Positions 18,908 through 27,215 of a DNA stretch of 64,000 bases are shown in pieces. Position 1 is the stretch's first letter; each line of letters opens with the position of its first letter. The stretch is taken from contig NZ_CP047117.1 of assembly GCF_030440535.1 (NCBI RefSeq), positions 682,001 to 746,000 of the forward strand, given 5' to 3'. The notes beneath the pieces are model-generated. The model was not told where the DNA came from. It did not search any database and was given only the letters and a program-made list of their open reading frames with translations. The translations under genes were made by a program, and so were the position numbers. Source of the stretch: Corynebacterium capitovis DSM 44611 (lineage in GTDB: Bacteria; Actinomycetota; Actinomycetes; Mycobacteriales; Mycobacteriaceae).

Positions 18908-19429
18908 ATGCATTACGTCAGCTGGGATCGAAGCGACAAGGACAATTTGAAGTTGCTCGCGGAGGCCGGCCCCGAAGTCCTCGGGGTCTTCACTGCGGAC
19001 ACGGCAGAGGTCGGCCCCGAGGGCGACCGCGAGACCTGGAATCTGGTTGCTTCCCCTGAATCCGGGGCGGTTGCCGAGCGCGCCGGTGTCGAGATCGTCC
19101 GCACCCGTGATTCCCTCAGGCGGGCCAAGACCCTCGATGTCGACGTCGAGGGCCGCTCCTACCGTCTGGTGGCCGAAACCGCGAAGAACTGGATCATCGA
19201 CGATGCGGCGGGCCAGAAGGTTGCCCAGTTCAGCCAGGACCATAACGGAGTGCGCAAGGCGATCCTCGAGTTCGAAGGCGACACCGATCTGCAGCCCACG
19301 GACGTCGCCGCCCTCGCCTGGATCTCCCGCGAGGTGCTGGAGACGAAGAAGATGCTCAACTCGAACGCGTTGATCGCCTTCCTCGTCTTCCTCTCCCTTT
19401 TCGTAGTCGTGGTGGCCCTCATCCAATGA
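18908..19429 (+). CDS. Conserved protein with C-terminal membrane anchor (paralogue A)
   Basis: This 173-residue protein has no signal peptide. A soluble domain of about 145 residues ends in one hydrophobic helix (ALIAFLVFLSLFVVVVALI) at the extreme C terminus, so it is a tail-anchored membrane protein. Residues about 80-145 (GRSYRLVAETAKNWIIDDAAG, VAALAWISREVL) align by eye with the next gene, suggesting a tandem duplication. The repeated G-x-x-Y then I-x-D-x-x-G pattern recalls tubby/LURP-like beta folds, but this is only an impression. It is co-directional with glyS and overlaps the next gene by ATGA. Confidence 0.8.
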   Translation: MHYVSWDRSDKDNLKLLAEAGPEVLGVFTADTAEVGPEGDRETWNLVASPESGAVAERAGVEIVRTRDSLRRAKTLDVDVEGRSYRLVAETAKNWIIDDAAGQKVAQFSQDHNGVRKAILEFEGDTDLQPTDVAALAWISREVLETKKMLNSNALIAFLVFLSLFVVVVALIQ

Positions 19430-19848
19430 GTACCTACACGTGGAGGGGCACCTCGCTTATCGACGCCCCTGTGGCCACCTCAGCTACACCGGCAGGGATC
19501 ACCGTCGGCGCCGAGACCCTCCGCGTGATTTCAGACAACCCGGTAGATTTCCGGGCGAGCGGGACTGACGGGTCGACCTACCGCGTGCACAAGCGCGGGC
19601 TAACGGTCGCGCGCTACGACGCGCACTGTGCGGGGCGGGATTACTCGGTCAATCGCACGGGGGTGGGGAAGCGGCGTGACATCGTGGATTCCGCGGGGAT
19701 CGTCGTCGCGCGCACCCGGGAACACGTCGACGGCACCCTCGACGTCCTCGTCGCGGATGACCCCTCAGCCGAGGTGATGGTCGATGTCGCGTTCATCTCG
19801 TGGGCGCTGACCTTTGTCGATACGCCCACGCGGCGAACCATGATCTAG
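19426..19848 (+). CDS. Conserved protein, soluble paralogue of the preceding gene (paralogue B)
   Basis: This 140-residue protein starts at ATG overlapping the previous stop. It shares with its neighbour the pattern GRDYSV, DIVDSAGIVVART and VAFISWALTFVDTP, but lacks the C-terminal membrane helix. The pair could act together, one membrane-bound and one soluble. No catalytic residues are apparent and I do not recognise a function. Its TAG stop shares CTAG (19845-19848) with the convergent TPM gene. Confidence 0.78.
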   Translation: MSTYTWRGTSLIDAPVATSATPAGITVGAETLRVISDNPVDFRASGTDGSTYRVHKRGLTVARYDAHCAGRDYSVNRTGVGKRRDIVDSAGIVVARTREHVDGTLDVLVADDPSAEVMVDVAFISWALTFVDTPTRRTMI

Positions 19849-21881
19849 AACATTCCACCGCGGCCGGCCGGGCCGCCGCCGGAAAATCCCCCGCCACCGC
19901 CACCGAAGCCGCCTCCCCCAAAACCGCCACCGAAGCCGCCACCGAAGCCGCCACCGAAGCCGCCCCCGAAACCGCCGCCAAAGCCACCGCCCGAGAGGAG
20001 TGAGCCCCAGATCACCGCGTTGGCGAGGCTCCCCGCGGTCGCCTGCGTTTGCTGCGAGCGGTACAGGTCGATGTCGTTGTTAGCCGCGTCCGCTGCGAGG
20101 CGAGCAGTGTCCGCAGCCTCGCGGGCGTAGCTCACGGCGCCCCGGGTGTCCGTCGTTCGCCGGTTGCGGGCTTCGTTGAACTGCCGCTTGGACTCGGCCA
20201 AGAGGGTTCGGGCTTCGGAGCCGATGAGGCGCCCTCGGGAGTTGATCAGGTCTTCCGCGCTTTGGATCTGCGCCGCCGCCGCCCGCAGCTGCTGGTCCAA
20301 GACGGTCAGCTGGCGCTGCTGGTCGGTCGCCGCGCCGCGGGCTCGGTCGATCTCGGCGTCGATGCGGGAGTCGAGGTCCGTCAGCTCCGTGTGCAGCGAT
20401 AGCGGGTCCTCCCCGCTCCGGTTACCTATGTTGGCCAGGGCCTGCCGCGCCTCCGCGGTGACTGCATCCAGGTCTTCGACGCTGATCTGGGCCCCCTGAC
20501 GGCTCGCGCTGCGGAGCTGTTCCATCTCGCGCAGCTCGCCCTGGATTTCCTCGATCAGAGCCGGTAGCGACGCGTGGGCGGAGCGGATGTTCGTCTCGGC
20601 GTTCTCGATGGCGGAAAGGTTCGTGTCGGAGACCTCGACGGCGTGGGACGCGGACGCGATGAGGTCCACCAGGGCACCCTGGCGGCCTGCAGGCTGGGCG
20701 GCGGTTTCGCGGGCCTGGGTCAGCAGCTTCTCGGCCTCATCGAGGGAGGCATGCGCCACGTCGACGTTGTCGGCGATGGAGCGCAGCATCGAGGAGGAGT
20801 AGCGCTGGCGGAGCGCGTCGAGAAGCGACTGCGCGGGTTCGAGGCGAGCCCTGATGTCCACCGTTCGCTGGGTGATTTTGCCGATTTCATCGTCAGCGTT
20901 GATTAGGACGTTGCGCAGGGAGTTGAACTCCTCACTGCGCTGTTTCAGAGCCTCGTTGGCCTTGCCGCAGGAGGCGACGATGTCGATGAGCATCGCGCGC
21001 TTTTCCGGCTCGGTTTCGGGGATGGCGTCGTAAAGCTGCTGGTGCGTGGAGAAGGCCCGTTGCAGGGAGGACGTCGCCGCATTCATTGCCGACGTGAAGG
21101 GGCGGACGCGGTCTGCCCCGAACTCCGAGGTGGCTACCTGCAGCTCTTCCTTGCCCTGGCGGATCGATTCGTCGGTGTTGACCAACGTGTCCTTCGCCAA
21201 CTGCTCCAGCGTGGGGGTGGGCAGGTTGCTCAAGCTGTCGGCGTCGCTGGGGGACAGGGCGCGGGCCGATTCCAACTGCTCCTGCTCGGACTTCTTCGTA
21301 CGGCGGCGCGATGCGGCCCACAGGCCTCCGCCCGCAACGGCGGCAATCCCTACGCCGCCCGCGACCCATCCCAGGCCCGCCGCGTCCCCGCCACCCTTTG
21401 CGGCGTCGACGGCGGCGAGGGCCGCGCCCGACCAGTCATTTTGTGTGAGGCGCGAGTAGGCCGCGTCGTTCATCTTGTCGATTTCGCTCTGCTGCCACAT
21501 GCTCCCGCCGTCCACGGCGTAGGAACGCTCAGAGGGGGAGACGACCAACACCGCGGTGTTGGGTCCGGAGGCATCGACAGCACGCTGTGCCCAGTCCTGA
21601 GCGGAGGTGGGCCCGAAGGAATCCAGGAACACAACCCGGACCGTCTTGTTTTTGGCGGCCGTGACCTCCTGGATCGCGGACTCAATCTCGGATTTCTCCG
21701 CGTCGCTTAGCACTCCTGCTTCGTCGGTAACCAGCGCCGTGAGGCGGCCCGGGGCCGTGGTCGTCGACTGGGCGGAGATATCCGTGGTCAATGCTAGGGC
21801 CGCAGGCGCGAAACTGGCCGCGCACAGCCCGCCGGTGATCAGAGGGGTCGCAGCGAGGATGCGAAGAGTTCGCTTTGTCAT
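19845..21881 (-). CDS. TPM-domain exported membrane protein with coiled coil and Gly-rich tail
   Basis: This 678-residue protein has a signal peptide (residues 1 to about 38, with the hydrophobic stretch LRILAATPLITGGLCAASFA). A TPM (DUF1707/YgcG-type) domain spans about 45-160 (VTDEAGVLSDAEKSEIESAI, VVFLDSFGP, VLVVSPSERSYAVDGG). A membrane helix follows near 180-200 (GLGWVAGGVGIAAVAGGGLW). Next is a long acidic, Gln/Ala-rich helical region (about 205-620) that looks coiled-coil, and finally about 40 residues of GGGFGGG repeats. The function of actinobacterial TPM proteins is unknown. The gene is divergent from dgt. Confidence 0.87.
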   Translation of the reverse strand: MTKRTLRILAATPLITGGLCAASFAPAALALTTDISAQSTTTAPGRLTALVTDEAGVLSDAEKSEIESAIQEVTAAKNKTVRVVFLDSFGPTSAQDWAQRAVDASGPNTAVLVVSPSERSYAVDGGSMWQQSEIDKMNDAAYSRLTQNDWSGAALAAVDAAKGGGDAAGLGWVAGGVGIAAVAGGGLWAASRRRTKKSEQEQLESARALSPSDADSLSNLPTPTLEQLAKDTLVNTDESIRQGKEELQVATSEFGADRVRPFTSAMNAATSSLQRAFSTHQQLYDAIPETEPEKRAMLIDIVASCGKANEALKQRSEEFNSLRNVLINADDEIGKITQRTVDIRARLEPAQSLLDALRQRYSSSMLRSIADNVDVAHASLDEAEKLLTQARETAAQPAGRQGALVDLIASASHAVEVSDTNLSAIENAETNIRSAHASLPALIEEIQGELREMEQLRSASRQGAQISVEDLDAVTAEARQALANIGNRSGEDPLSLHTELTDLDSRIDAEIDRARGAATDQQRQLTVLDQQLRAAAAQIQSAEDLINSRGRLIGSEARTLLAESKRQFNEARNRRTTDTRGAVSYAREAADTARLAADAANNDIDLYRSQQTQATAGSLANAVIWGSLLSGGGFGGGFGGGFGGGFGGGFGGGFGGGGFGGGGGGFSGGGPAGRGGMF
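19851..19990 (-). repeat. In-gene repeat encoding GGGF units
   Basis: The 3' end of the TPM gene holds at least five near-identical 12-bp units (GGCGGCTTCGGT type on the coding strand) encoding GGGF, then a run of Gly codons. It is prone to slippage, so copy number may vary between strains or be mis-assembled. It is not CRISPR: units have no spacers and stay in frame. Confidence 0.85.
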
Positions 21882-21931
21882 GCTGATAAGGCTAGTCGGT
21901 TCCCCCGCCGACGGCTTGGGGCCTCTACCCT

Positions 21932-23236
21932 ATGGTCGTGTACTCTTACTCCGCCTTCGATGCCGAACGCCGCACCCAGGAGGGCCCGAAGGGCTCCCAA
22001 CTCGCCGGAAACGCGGAGAACCGGGACGCGTTCTCCCGCGACCGAGCGCGCGTCCTGCACTCCGCGGCGCTGCGCCGGCTGGCGGACAAGACCCAGGTTG
22101 TCGGGCCGCGCGAGGGGGATACGCCCCGCACTCGCCTCACGCATTCCCTGGAAGTCGCCCAGATTTCCCGCGGCATCGGTGACGCGCTCGGGCTCAACCC
22201 CGACCTCTGCGACATGGCGGGACTAACCCACGACATTGGGCACCCCCCGTACGGCCACAACGGAGAGGTCGCCCTTAACGAGGTCGCCGCGGGAGGTTTT
22301 GAGGGGAACGCGCAAACGCTGCGCATCCTCACCCGCCTCGAGCCGAAGGTCTTCAGCGGTGAGGATTCCTATGGCCTCAACCTCACCCGGGCGGCGCTTG
22401 ATGCTGCGTGTAAGTACCCGCGAACCCGGACCAACGCGGACAGGTCGGTGAACCGCAAATACAGCGCCTACGACGAAGACGCCCACGTCCTGGCCTGGCT
22501 GCGCCGTGGCCACGAGGACGACGCCCCGCCGATGGAGGCTCAGGTGATGGACTGTTCTGACGACATCGCCTACTCCGTCCACGACGTCGAGGACGGGATC
22601 GTCTCGGGGCGCATCACCCTGAAGGTCCTGTGGGACATCGTGGAGCTCGCGGCGCTCGCAGGAAAGGGCGCGGTGGCCTTTGGCGGGACGGCCGACGAGC
22701 TTATCGACGCCGCCGCGCGCCTGCGTTCCCTCCCCGTCATCTCACACGCCGCAGACTTCGACTACACCCTGTCTTCCTGGGCGGGCCTGAAGAAGATGAC
22801 CTCGGAGCTTGTCGGGCGCTATGTCGGCGCGGTGGTCGCAGCCACCACCAGCGCGGATTGCAACCAGCCCGACCAGCTGCGCTCAGAGGAAAACCCCTCC
22901 GGCGCCCTCGGCCGCCAGTTCGGCCGGCTGATCATACCCGCCGAGGCCGAAGCGGAGGTGCGCCTTCTCAAGACAGTCGCCGTCCTGTACGTCATGGACA
23001 TGCCCGCCCACCTGAGCCGCCAAGACCGCCAGCGCGACCGTATCTATAGCGTGTACGATTACATGCTCGCCGGTGCCCCGGGCACCCTCGACACGATGTT
23101 CCGGCAGTGGTGGAAAGCCGCGGAGACGGACGCGGAGCGCGAGCGCGTGGTCGTGGACCAGATCGCCTCAATGACGGAGTCGCGCCTGGAGCGGGCGGCG
23201 AAGAAGGCGGCGGGGGTTGCGGGGTTTATGTCCTAG
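21932..23236 (+). CDS. dgt: dGTPase-like HD-domain deoxynucleoside triphosphate triphosphohydrolase
   Basis: This protein of about 434 residues has the HD signature: RLTHSLEVAQISRGIG (His), then GLTHDIGHPPYGHNGE (HD pair) and later a conserved DDIAYSVHDVEDG. The family hydrolyses dNTPs to deoxynucleosides and tripolyphosphate. The start is uncertain. ATG 21932 directly follows TACCCT (21926-21931); if that is the -10 box, the transcript would begin near 21938, where an in-frame GTG gives a protein two residues shorter. A secreted RNase gene converges 6 nt past the stop. dnaG follows, a common corynebacterial order. Confidence 0.9.
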   Translation: MVVYSYSAFDAERRTQEGPKGSQLAGNAENRDAFSRDRARVLHSAALRRLADKTQVVGPREGDTPRTRLTHSLEVAQISRGIGDALGLNPDLCDMAGLTHDIGHPPYGHNGEVALNEVAAGGFEGNAQTLRILTRLEPKVFSGEDSYGLNLTRAALDAACKYPRTRTNADRSVNRKYSAYDEDAHVLAWLRRGHEDDAPPMEAQVMDCSDDIAYSVHDVEDGIVSGRITLKVLWDIVELAALAGKGAVAFGGTADELIDAAARLRSLPVISHAADFDYTLSSWAGLKKMTSELVGRYVGAVVAATTSADCNQPDQLRSEENPSGALGRQFGRLIIPAEAEAEVRLLKTVAVLYVMDMPAHLSRQDRQRDRIYSVYDYMLAGAPGTLDTMFRQWWKAAETDAERERVVVDQIASMTESRLERAAKKAAGVAGFMS

Positions 23237-23242
23237 GCCGGA

Positions 23243-23683
23243 TCAGCGCCCCGCCACCTCGCAGAAGGACTCGTAGTGGTCGGCGGTGTAGTACCACTCG
23301 TCAACCTGACCGTCATCACCGCCACCCGCGACAATGCGGCGCTCTCCGCGGCTCCTCAGCCCCGGGGTTGAGACGGTGTATTCGCGGTAGTACCCGGACG
23401 GCTCGGCGGGGAGGATGCCCTCGTAGTTGCCAAAGCGAGTGTCGTCCTCAACCGGGTAGGGGAACGGGCCTCCCTTTTCCACGAGGTCGATTGTGGACAA
23501 CGCTTCGTCGGGAAGCGAGGCGCACGCGCTCACCGCTGGAGGGGCCGTGGACGGGCCGACCTGGGCGTCGGACAAGTCGTCGGTTGTGATCACCCGCGCG
23601 CCGAATTCTCCGAGCGGCAGCGCGACCAGCGCGATGAGAATGACCCCGAGGTACCGGTTGTTCAAACCGTTGGACTGACCCAT
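23243..23683 (-). CDS. Secreted or anchored guanyl-specific ribonuclease (barnase/RNase Sa-like)
   Basis: This 146-residue protein has an N-terminal hydrophobic segment (YLGVILIALVALPLG, residues about 11-25) that acts as signal or anchor. Residues 50-146 match microbial N1/T1 RNases: GGPFPYPVEDDTRFGNYEGILP, YYREYTV (catalytic Glu), RGERRIVAGG (Arg) and TADHYESF (catalytic His). All three catalytic positions of RNase Sa appear present. No barstar-like inhibitor gene is adjacent, which fits export. In-frame ATG 23692 would add three residues; 23683 follows a GACAAT box by 7 nt. It may be nutritional or antagonistic. Confidence 0.85.
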   Translation of the reverse strand: MGQSNGLNNRYLGVILIALVALPLGEFGARVITTDDLSDAQVGPSTAPPAVSACASLPDEALSTIDLVEKGGPFPYPVEDDTRFGNYEGILPAEPSGYYREYTVSTPGLRSRGERRIVAGGGDDGQVDEWYYTADHYESFCEVAGR

Positions 23684-23739
23684 GGGCCGCATTGTCCCAC
23701 ACAGCAGACGCGAGTTGACCCACCGGCTACGATGTACGC

Positions 23740-25638
23740 ATGGCCAGGGGCAGGATTCCGGATAGCGACATCCAAGCGATCCGAGAACGCGCCCCCATCG
23801 AAGACATCATCGGCGAATACGTACAGCTCAAGCCGGCCGGCCACGATTCGCTAAAGGGCTTGAGCCCCTTCAAGGACGAAAAGACGCCCTCCTTCCACGT
23901 GCGCCCCGCCCGCGGGTATTACCACTGCTTCTCCACGGGCAAGGGCGGCGATGTTTTTTCCTTCCTCATGGAGATGGAGCAGCTCTCCTTCCCTGAGGCG
24001 GTCGAGGCCGTTGCGGAACAGATCGGCTATCACATCAACTATCAGGGCGGGACGACGGGCGCCCGGGACGTCAAGCCGGGCACCCGCGCGCGGCTGCTGG
24101 CCGCAAACAAGGCCGCCCACGAGTACTACCGGGAGCAGCTGGAGACACCCGGCGCCGCCGCGGGCCGCGAGTTCCTGCTCAACCGCGGGTTCGATCAGGC
24201 ACTTGTCTACGAGTTTGAATGCGGGTACGCGCCCGACGGCTGGGACAGCCTGACAAAGCACCTGCTGAGGAAAGGCTTTAGCGCCGAAGAGCTACAGGAG
24301 GCCGGGCTGACGTCGATGGGCAAGCGGGGGCCCATCGATAAGTTTCGGCGCCGCCTGCTGTGGCCGATCAAGGACGTCGCGGGCAACGTCATCGGCTTCG
24401 GGGCTCGTAAACTTTTCGACGACGACCCGATGGGCAAGTACATGAACACCCAGGACACGATGCTCTACCACAAGAGCAAGGTCCTTTTCGGGCTGGATAT
24501 GGCAAAAAAGCACATTGCCACCGACCACCAGACGGTGGTCGTGGAAGGGTACACCGACGTCATGGCCATGCACGCCGCGGGGGTGAAGACGGCGGTCGCC
24601 GCCTGCGGAACCGCGTTCGGCGCCGACCACCTCTCCGTGATCCGCCGCCTCATGCTCGATGACAGCTACTTCCGCGGCGAGCTGATCTACACCTTCGACG
24701 GAGACGAGGCGGGGCAGAAGGCGGCGATGCGCGCCTTCGAGGGAGACCAGGCGTTTACGGGCCAGTCCTTCGTCGCGGTCGCCCCCGATGGGATGGACCC
24801 CTGCGACCTGCGCCTAGCCAAGGGGGACGCCGCCGTGCGCGACCTCGTGGCCAGCCGCAAGCCGATGTTCGAGTTCGTCATCGAGTCGCTCCTTTCGCAG
24901 TACTCCCTGGACTCGGCGGAGGGCAGGCTGCAAGCTTTACGACGCACCGTGCCCGTCGTGGCCGGTATCTCCGACAAGGTGCTGCAAGCCGAGTATGCGC
25001 GCCGCCTGGCGGGGTGGGTGGGCTGGCCCAACCCGGACGAGGTGCTGCAGCAGGTCCGCACCGCGGCCTCCCAGCCCAAACGCCAGACGCGTCGGGGCGG
25101 CCGCCAGGACGCCCCCTTGGCAGCGGCGCCTGCTGCCTCCGCCCCCGCTCCCCGGCGAGACGACCCAGTGCTGTGGCCGCAGCGCGAGGCGCTCAAGATC
25201 GCGCTGCAATACCCAGAAAACGCCGGCGACTACTTCGACGGGATTAACCCCGACGCGTTCACGCACCCCGCGTACAGGCAGGTCCGCGACGCGATTAGCA
25301 CCGCGGGTGGAACGGGCACCGCCGGGCCGGCCCACGCCGGGGCGGTTCGCACGTGGCTTGCCGACGTCGCCGGCGCGATGACGGACCTGACGGGGCGCAA
25401 CCTCGTCTCAGAGCTGGCCGTCGAGCCGATTCATGCCGAAGACGTCAGCCAGTACGCCGATTCGGTCCTCTCTCGCCTCCAAGAGGTCCGAGTGGGGGAT
25501 CAGATTGCCCAGCTCAAGGCGCAGCTGCAGCGGATGCGACCGTCGGAAGACGAGCGCGCCTACAATGCGCTGTTTTCGGACCTCGTCGCCCTGGAGCAGG
25601 CGCGCCGCGAGCTGAACAACCGCGCCTTCCGCGCCTGA
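23740..25638 (+). CDS. dnaG: DNA primase DnaG
   Basis: This 632-residue primase makes RNA primers at the fork. An N-terminal zinc-ribbon-like region (about 35-70), the TOPRIM catalytic domain with VVEGYTDVMAMHAAG and FDGDEAGQKAA (about 265-325), and a C-terminal DnaB-binding domain are all present. Unusually the zinc ribbon has SPFK where CPFH is usual and HCFST where HCFGC is usual, so three of four zinc ligands are replaced. TACGAT at 23728-23733 lies 6 nt before the ATG, predicting a leaderless mRNA. Confidence 0.94.
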   Translation: MARGRIPDSDIQAIRERAPIEDIIGEYVQLKPAGHDSLKGLSPFKDEKTPSFHVRPARGYYHCFSTGKGGDVFSFLMEMEQLSFPEAVEAVAEQIGYHINYQGGTTGARDVKPGTRARLLAANKAAHEYYREQLETPGAAAGREFLLNRGFDQALVYEFECGYAPDGWDSLTKHLLRKGFSAEELQEAGLTSMGKRGPIDKFRRRLLWPIKDVAGNVIGFGARKLFDDDPMGKYMNTQDTMLYHKSKVLFGLDMAKKHIATDHQTVVVEGYTDVMAMHAAGVKTAVAACGTAFGADHLSVIRRLMLDDSYFRGELIYTFDGDEAGQKAAMRAFEGDQAFTGQSFVAVAPDGMDPCDLRLAKGDAAVRDLVASRKPMFEFVIESLLSQYSLDSAEGRLQALRRTVPVVAGISDKVLQAEYARRLAGWVGWPNPDEVLQQVRTAASQPKRQTRRGGRQDAPLAAAPAASAPAPRRDDPVLWPQREALKIALQYPENAGDYFDGINPDAFTHPAYRQVRDAISTAGGTGTAGPAHAGAVRTWLADVAGAMTDLTGRNLVSELAVEPIHAEDVSQYADSVLSRLQEVRVGDQIAQLKAQLQRMRPSEDERAYNALFSDLVALEQARRELNNRAFRA

Positions 25639-25643
25639 GGCGC

Positions 25644-26270
25644 TTAGGAACGGCTGAGGGCGAACTCAACGGCGTCGAGCGGGGCGGTCGCGTCCCACTC
25701 GTCGCGCGCGACGCTCAACGCTGCGAGGTATTCGGCGTAGGAAGTGTCCCCAGTCAAGCCCGCCGCGGCCAGGTGAGACGGGGAGACGATGACCGGCTTC
25801 GGTTCCGCCCCCTCTTGCGTCCCAGCGAGGAAGTAGGCCAGGGTCGAGGCGAACTGCGCGTCGAGCCCAAGCGCCTCGAGGTCCGCCACCTGCTGGGCGG
25901 GATCCTTCGACGGCAGGGTACGCAGCGTGCGCAGCAGCTCCGCGGCGTTGCTCTTGTTGCGCAGGAATTGCTGAAGCTTGAGCTGGACCTGCGGCTTGCT
26001 CCCCGCCCCGAAGGCAAACGCCGCACCGATGAAATCGATCACGGCGTCGCGGGAAAACTCAGTCTGGACAGCGTCCGCCGCGAAGAGGAATACCTCGCCG
26101 CGGGAGATGGTGGCGGTGGCGTCATCGCGAAAGGGGGGCACGTGGCGCAGGTGGTGCGGCCACCCCGTCTTCCAGCGGCGGGGAGAAAAGGTCACGGCGT
26201 CGGCGAGAATGGCCTCCGGGGTGGGGGAGGCCATAGTCAGGGCCTGAACGATCTGATTCACGCCGCCCAT
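25644..26270 (-). CDS. Hypothetical protein, possible OGG-fold relative
   Basis: This 208-residue protein reads on the minus strand and converges with dnaG 5 nt past its stop. It is soluble and mostly helical, with a WPHHLRHVPPFRDDATATISRGE segment and FIGAAFAFGAGSKPQ. The helical pattern faintly recalls actinobacterial proteins annotated as 8-oxoguanine glycosylase OGG-fold, but the HhH Lys/Asp catalytic pair is not evident, so I give no function. ATG 26270 is chosen because upstream codons read into the divergent SDR promoter region. Confidence 0.65.
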   Translation of the reverse strand: MGGVNQIVQALTMASPTPEAILADAVTFSPRRWKTGWPHHLRHVPPFRDDATATISRGEVFLFAADAVQTEFSRDAVIDFIGAAFAFGAGSKPQVQLKLQQFLRNKSNAAELLRTLRTLPSKDPAQQVADLEALGLDAQFASTLAYFLAGTQEGAEPKPVIVSPSHLAAAGLTGDTSYAEYLAALSVARDEWDATAPLDAVEFALSRS

Positions 26271-26373
26271 TCTGGCAGACGGGCGCGAGCGGGTAGCTCG
26301 GTGGCTGCCGGGCAAGGTAATTTTCACTACTATATTAAGGAGATGATCAATTACTGAGGAGGCTAAGAAAGTT

Positions 26374-27138
26374 ATGACCAATGGGATAGTTCGTGCAGTT
26401 ATCGTGACTGGCGCCGGGTCCGGGATCGGTCGGGCCACGGCGCTCGCCCTGGCTAAGCGCGGTGACGCGGTCGTCGTAGCGGATTTGTCGGATAACGCCG
26501 CCGAGACCGTGAACCTCATCGAGCAGCAGGGGGGAACCGCGACCGCCGTGGTCGGGGACGTCAGCGATGACACCGTGGTTGAGCAGCTCGTCTCCGTGGC
26601 CCGCCAGCTGGGTGACACCGTCGGCTTGGTCAACAACGCGGGCGTCATGGACGATTTCGCTGGCGCCGCAGACACCGACGACGCTACGTGGCAGCGCTGC
26701 CTACTCATTAACGTTACCGCCCCGTTTAAGCTCATCCGCGCCGTTGTGCCGCTTTTGCGCGAACAGAAGGGCGGTGCGATTGTCAACGTCGGCTCCGCGG
26801 CCAGCCTGCGCGGTGCGGCCGCCGGCGCCGCCTACACTGCGTCCAAGCACGCGCTGGCGGGGTTGAGCAAAAACACCGCCTACACTTACGGCCGGGAGGG
26901 CATCCGCTGCAACATGGTTGCCCCCGGCGGGGTAGAGACGAACATCATGAGCTCCGTTGACCAAACGGCCCTGCGCCCCGAGGCCGGCCTAGCTGCGATC
27001 ACCCCGGTTCACAACACGGCAATCCGCAACGCGAAGCCCGAAGAGCTCGCAGAGGTCATCGCGTTCCTTTTGTCGGACGCGGCCTCGGACGTCAACGGTG
27101 TGGCGATCCCCGTCGACGCGGGGTGGGCAGCCGGTTAG
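26374..27138 (+). CDS. Short-chain dehydrogenase/reductase
   Basis: This 254-residue classical SDR has the cofactor loop TGAGSGIGRA (about residues 12-21), LVNNAGV (NNAG), catalytic Ser in NVGSAAS, and YTASKHALAG (YxxxK) near residue 155. Asp in VVADLSD at the end of the second strand favours NAD over NADP. The C-terminal PVDAGWAAG is typical. The substrate is unknown. AGGAGG lies about 12 nt before the ATG. An AT-rich segment with TATATT (26331-26336) is the likely -10. A long hairpin follows the stop. Confidence 0.88.
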   Translation: MTNGIVRAVIVTGAGSGIGRATALALAKRGDAVVVADLSDNAAETVNLIEQQGGTATAVVGDVSDDTVVEQLVSVARQLGDTVGLVNNAGVMDDFAGAADTDDATWQRCLLINVTAPFKLIRAVVPLLREQKGGAIVNVGSAASLRGAAAGAAYTASKHALAGLSKNTAYTYGREGIRCNMVAPGGVETNIMSSVDQTALRPEAGLAAITPVHNTAIRNAKPEELAEVIAFLLSDAASDVNGVAIPVDAGWAAG

Positions 27139-27148
27139 GCCGGTGAAG

Positions 27149-27183
27149 CTCTGTTTAACCCGGTTACGCCCGGTTAAACAGAG
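27149..27183 (+). terminator. Perfect 12-bp inverted repeat after the SDR gene
   Basis: CTCTGTTTAACC (27149-27160) pairs with GGTTAAACAGAG (27172-27183) around an 11-nt loop. The hairpin is strong but no T tract follows, so it may be an actinobacterial U-less terminator or an operator for the mazG promoter, whose TAAAAT lies at 27202-27207. Confidence 0.6.
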
Positions 27184-27215
27184 CCCGGGATGGCCGTGGC
27201 CTAAAATAACCGCCC

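Noticed and set aside
19862-19990. Regular repeats that might be a CRISPR array
   Set aside because: Units are contiguous 12-bp in-frame GGGF codons without spacers, in the TPM gene tail.
26342-26357. Mini-frame MINY before the SDR gene as leader peptide
   Set aside because: AAGGAG touches its ATG with no spacing, so it cannot be translated normally, and no attenuator follows.
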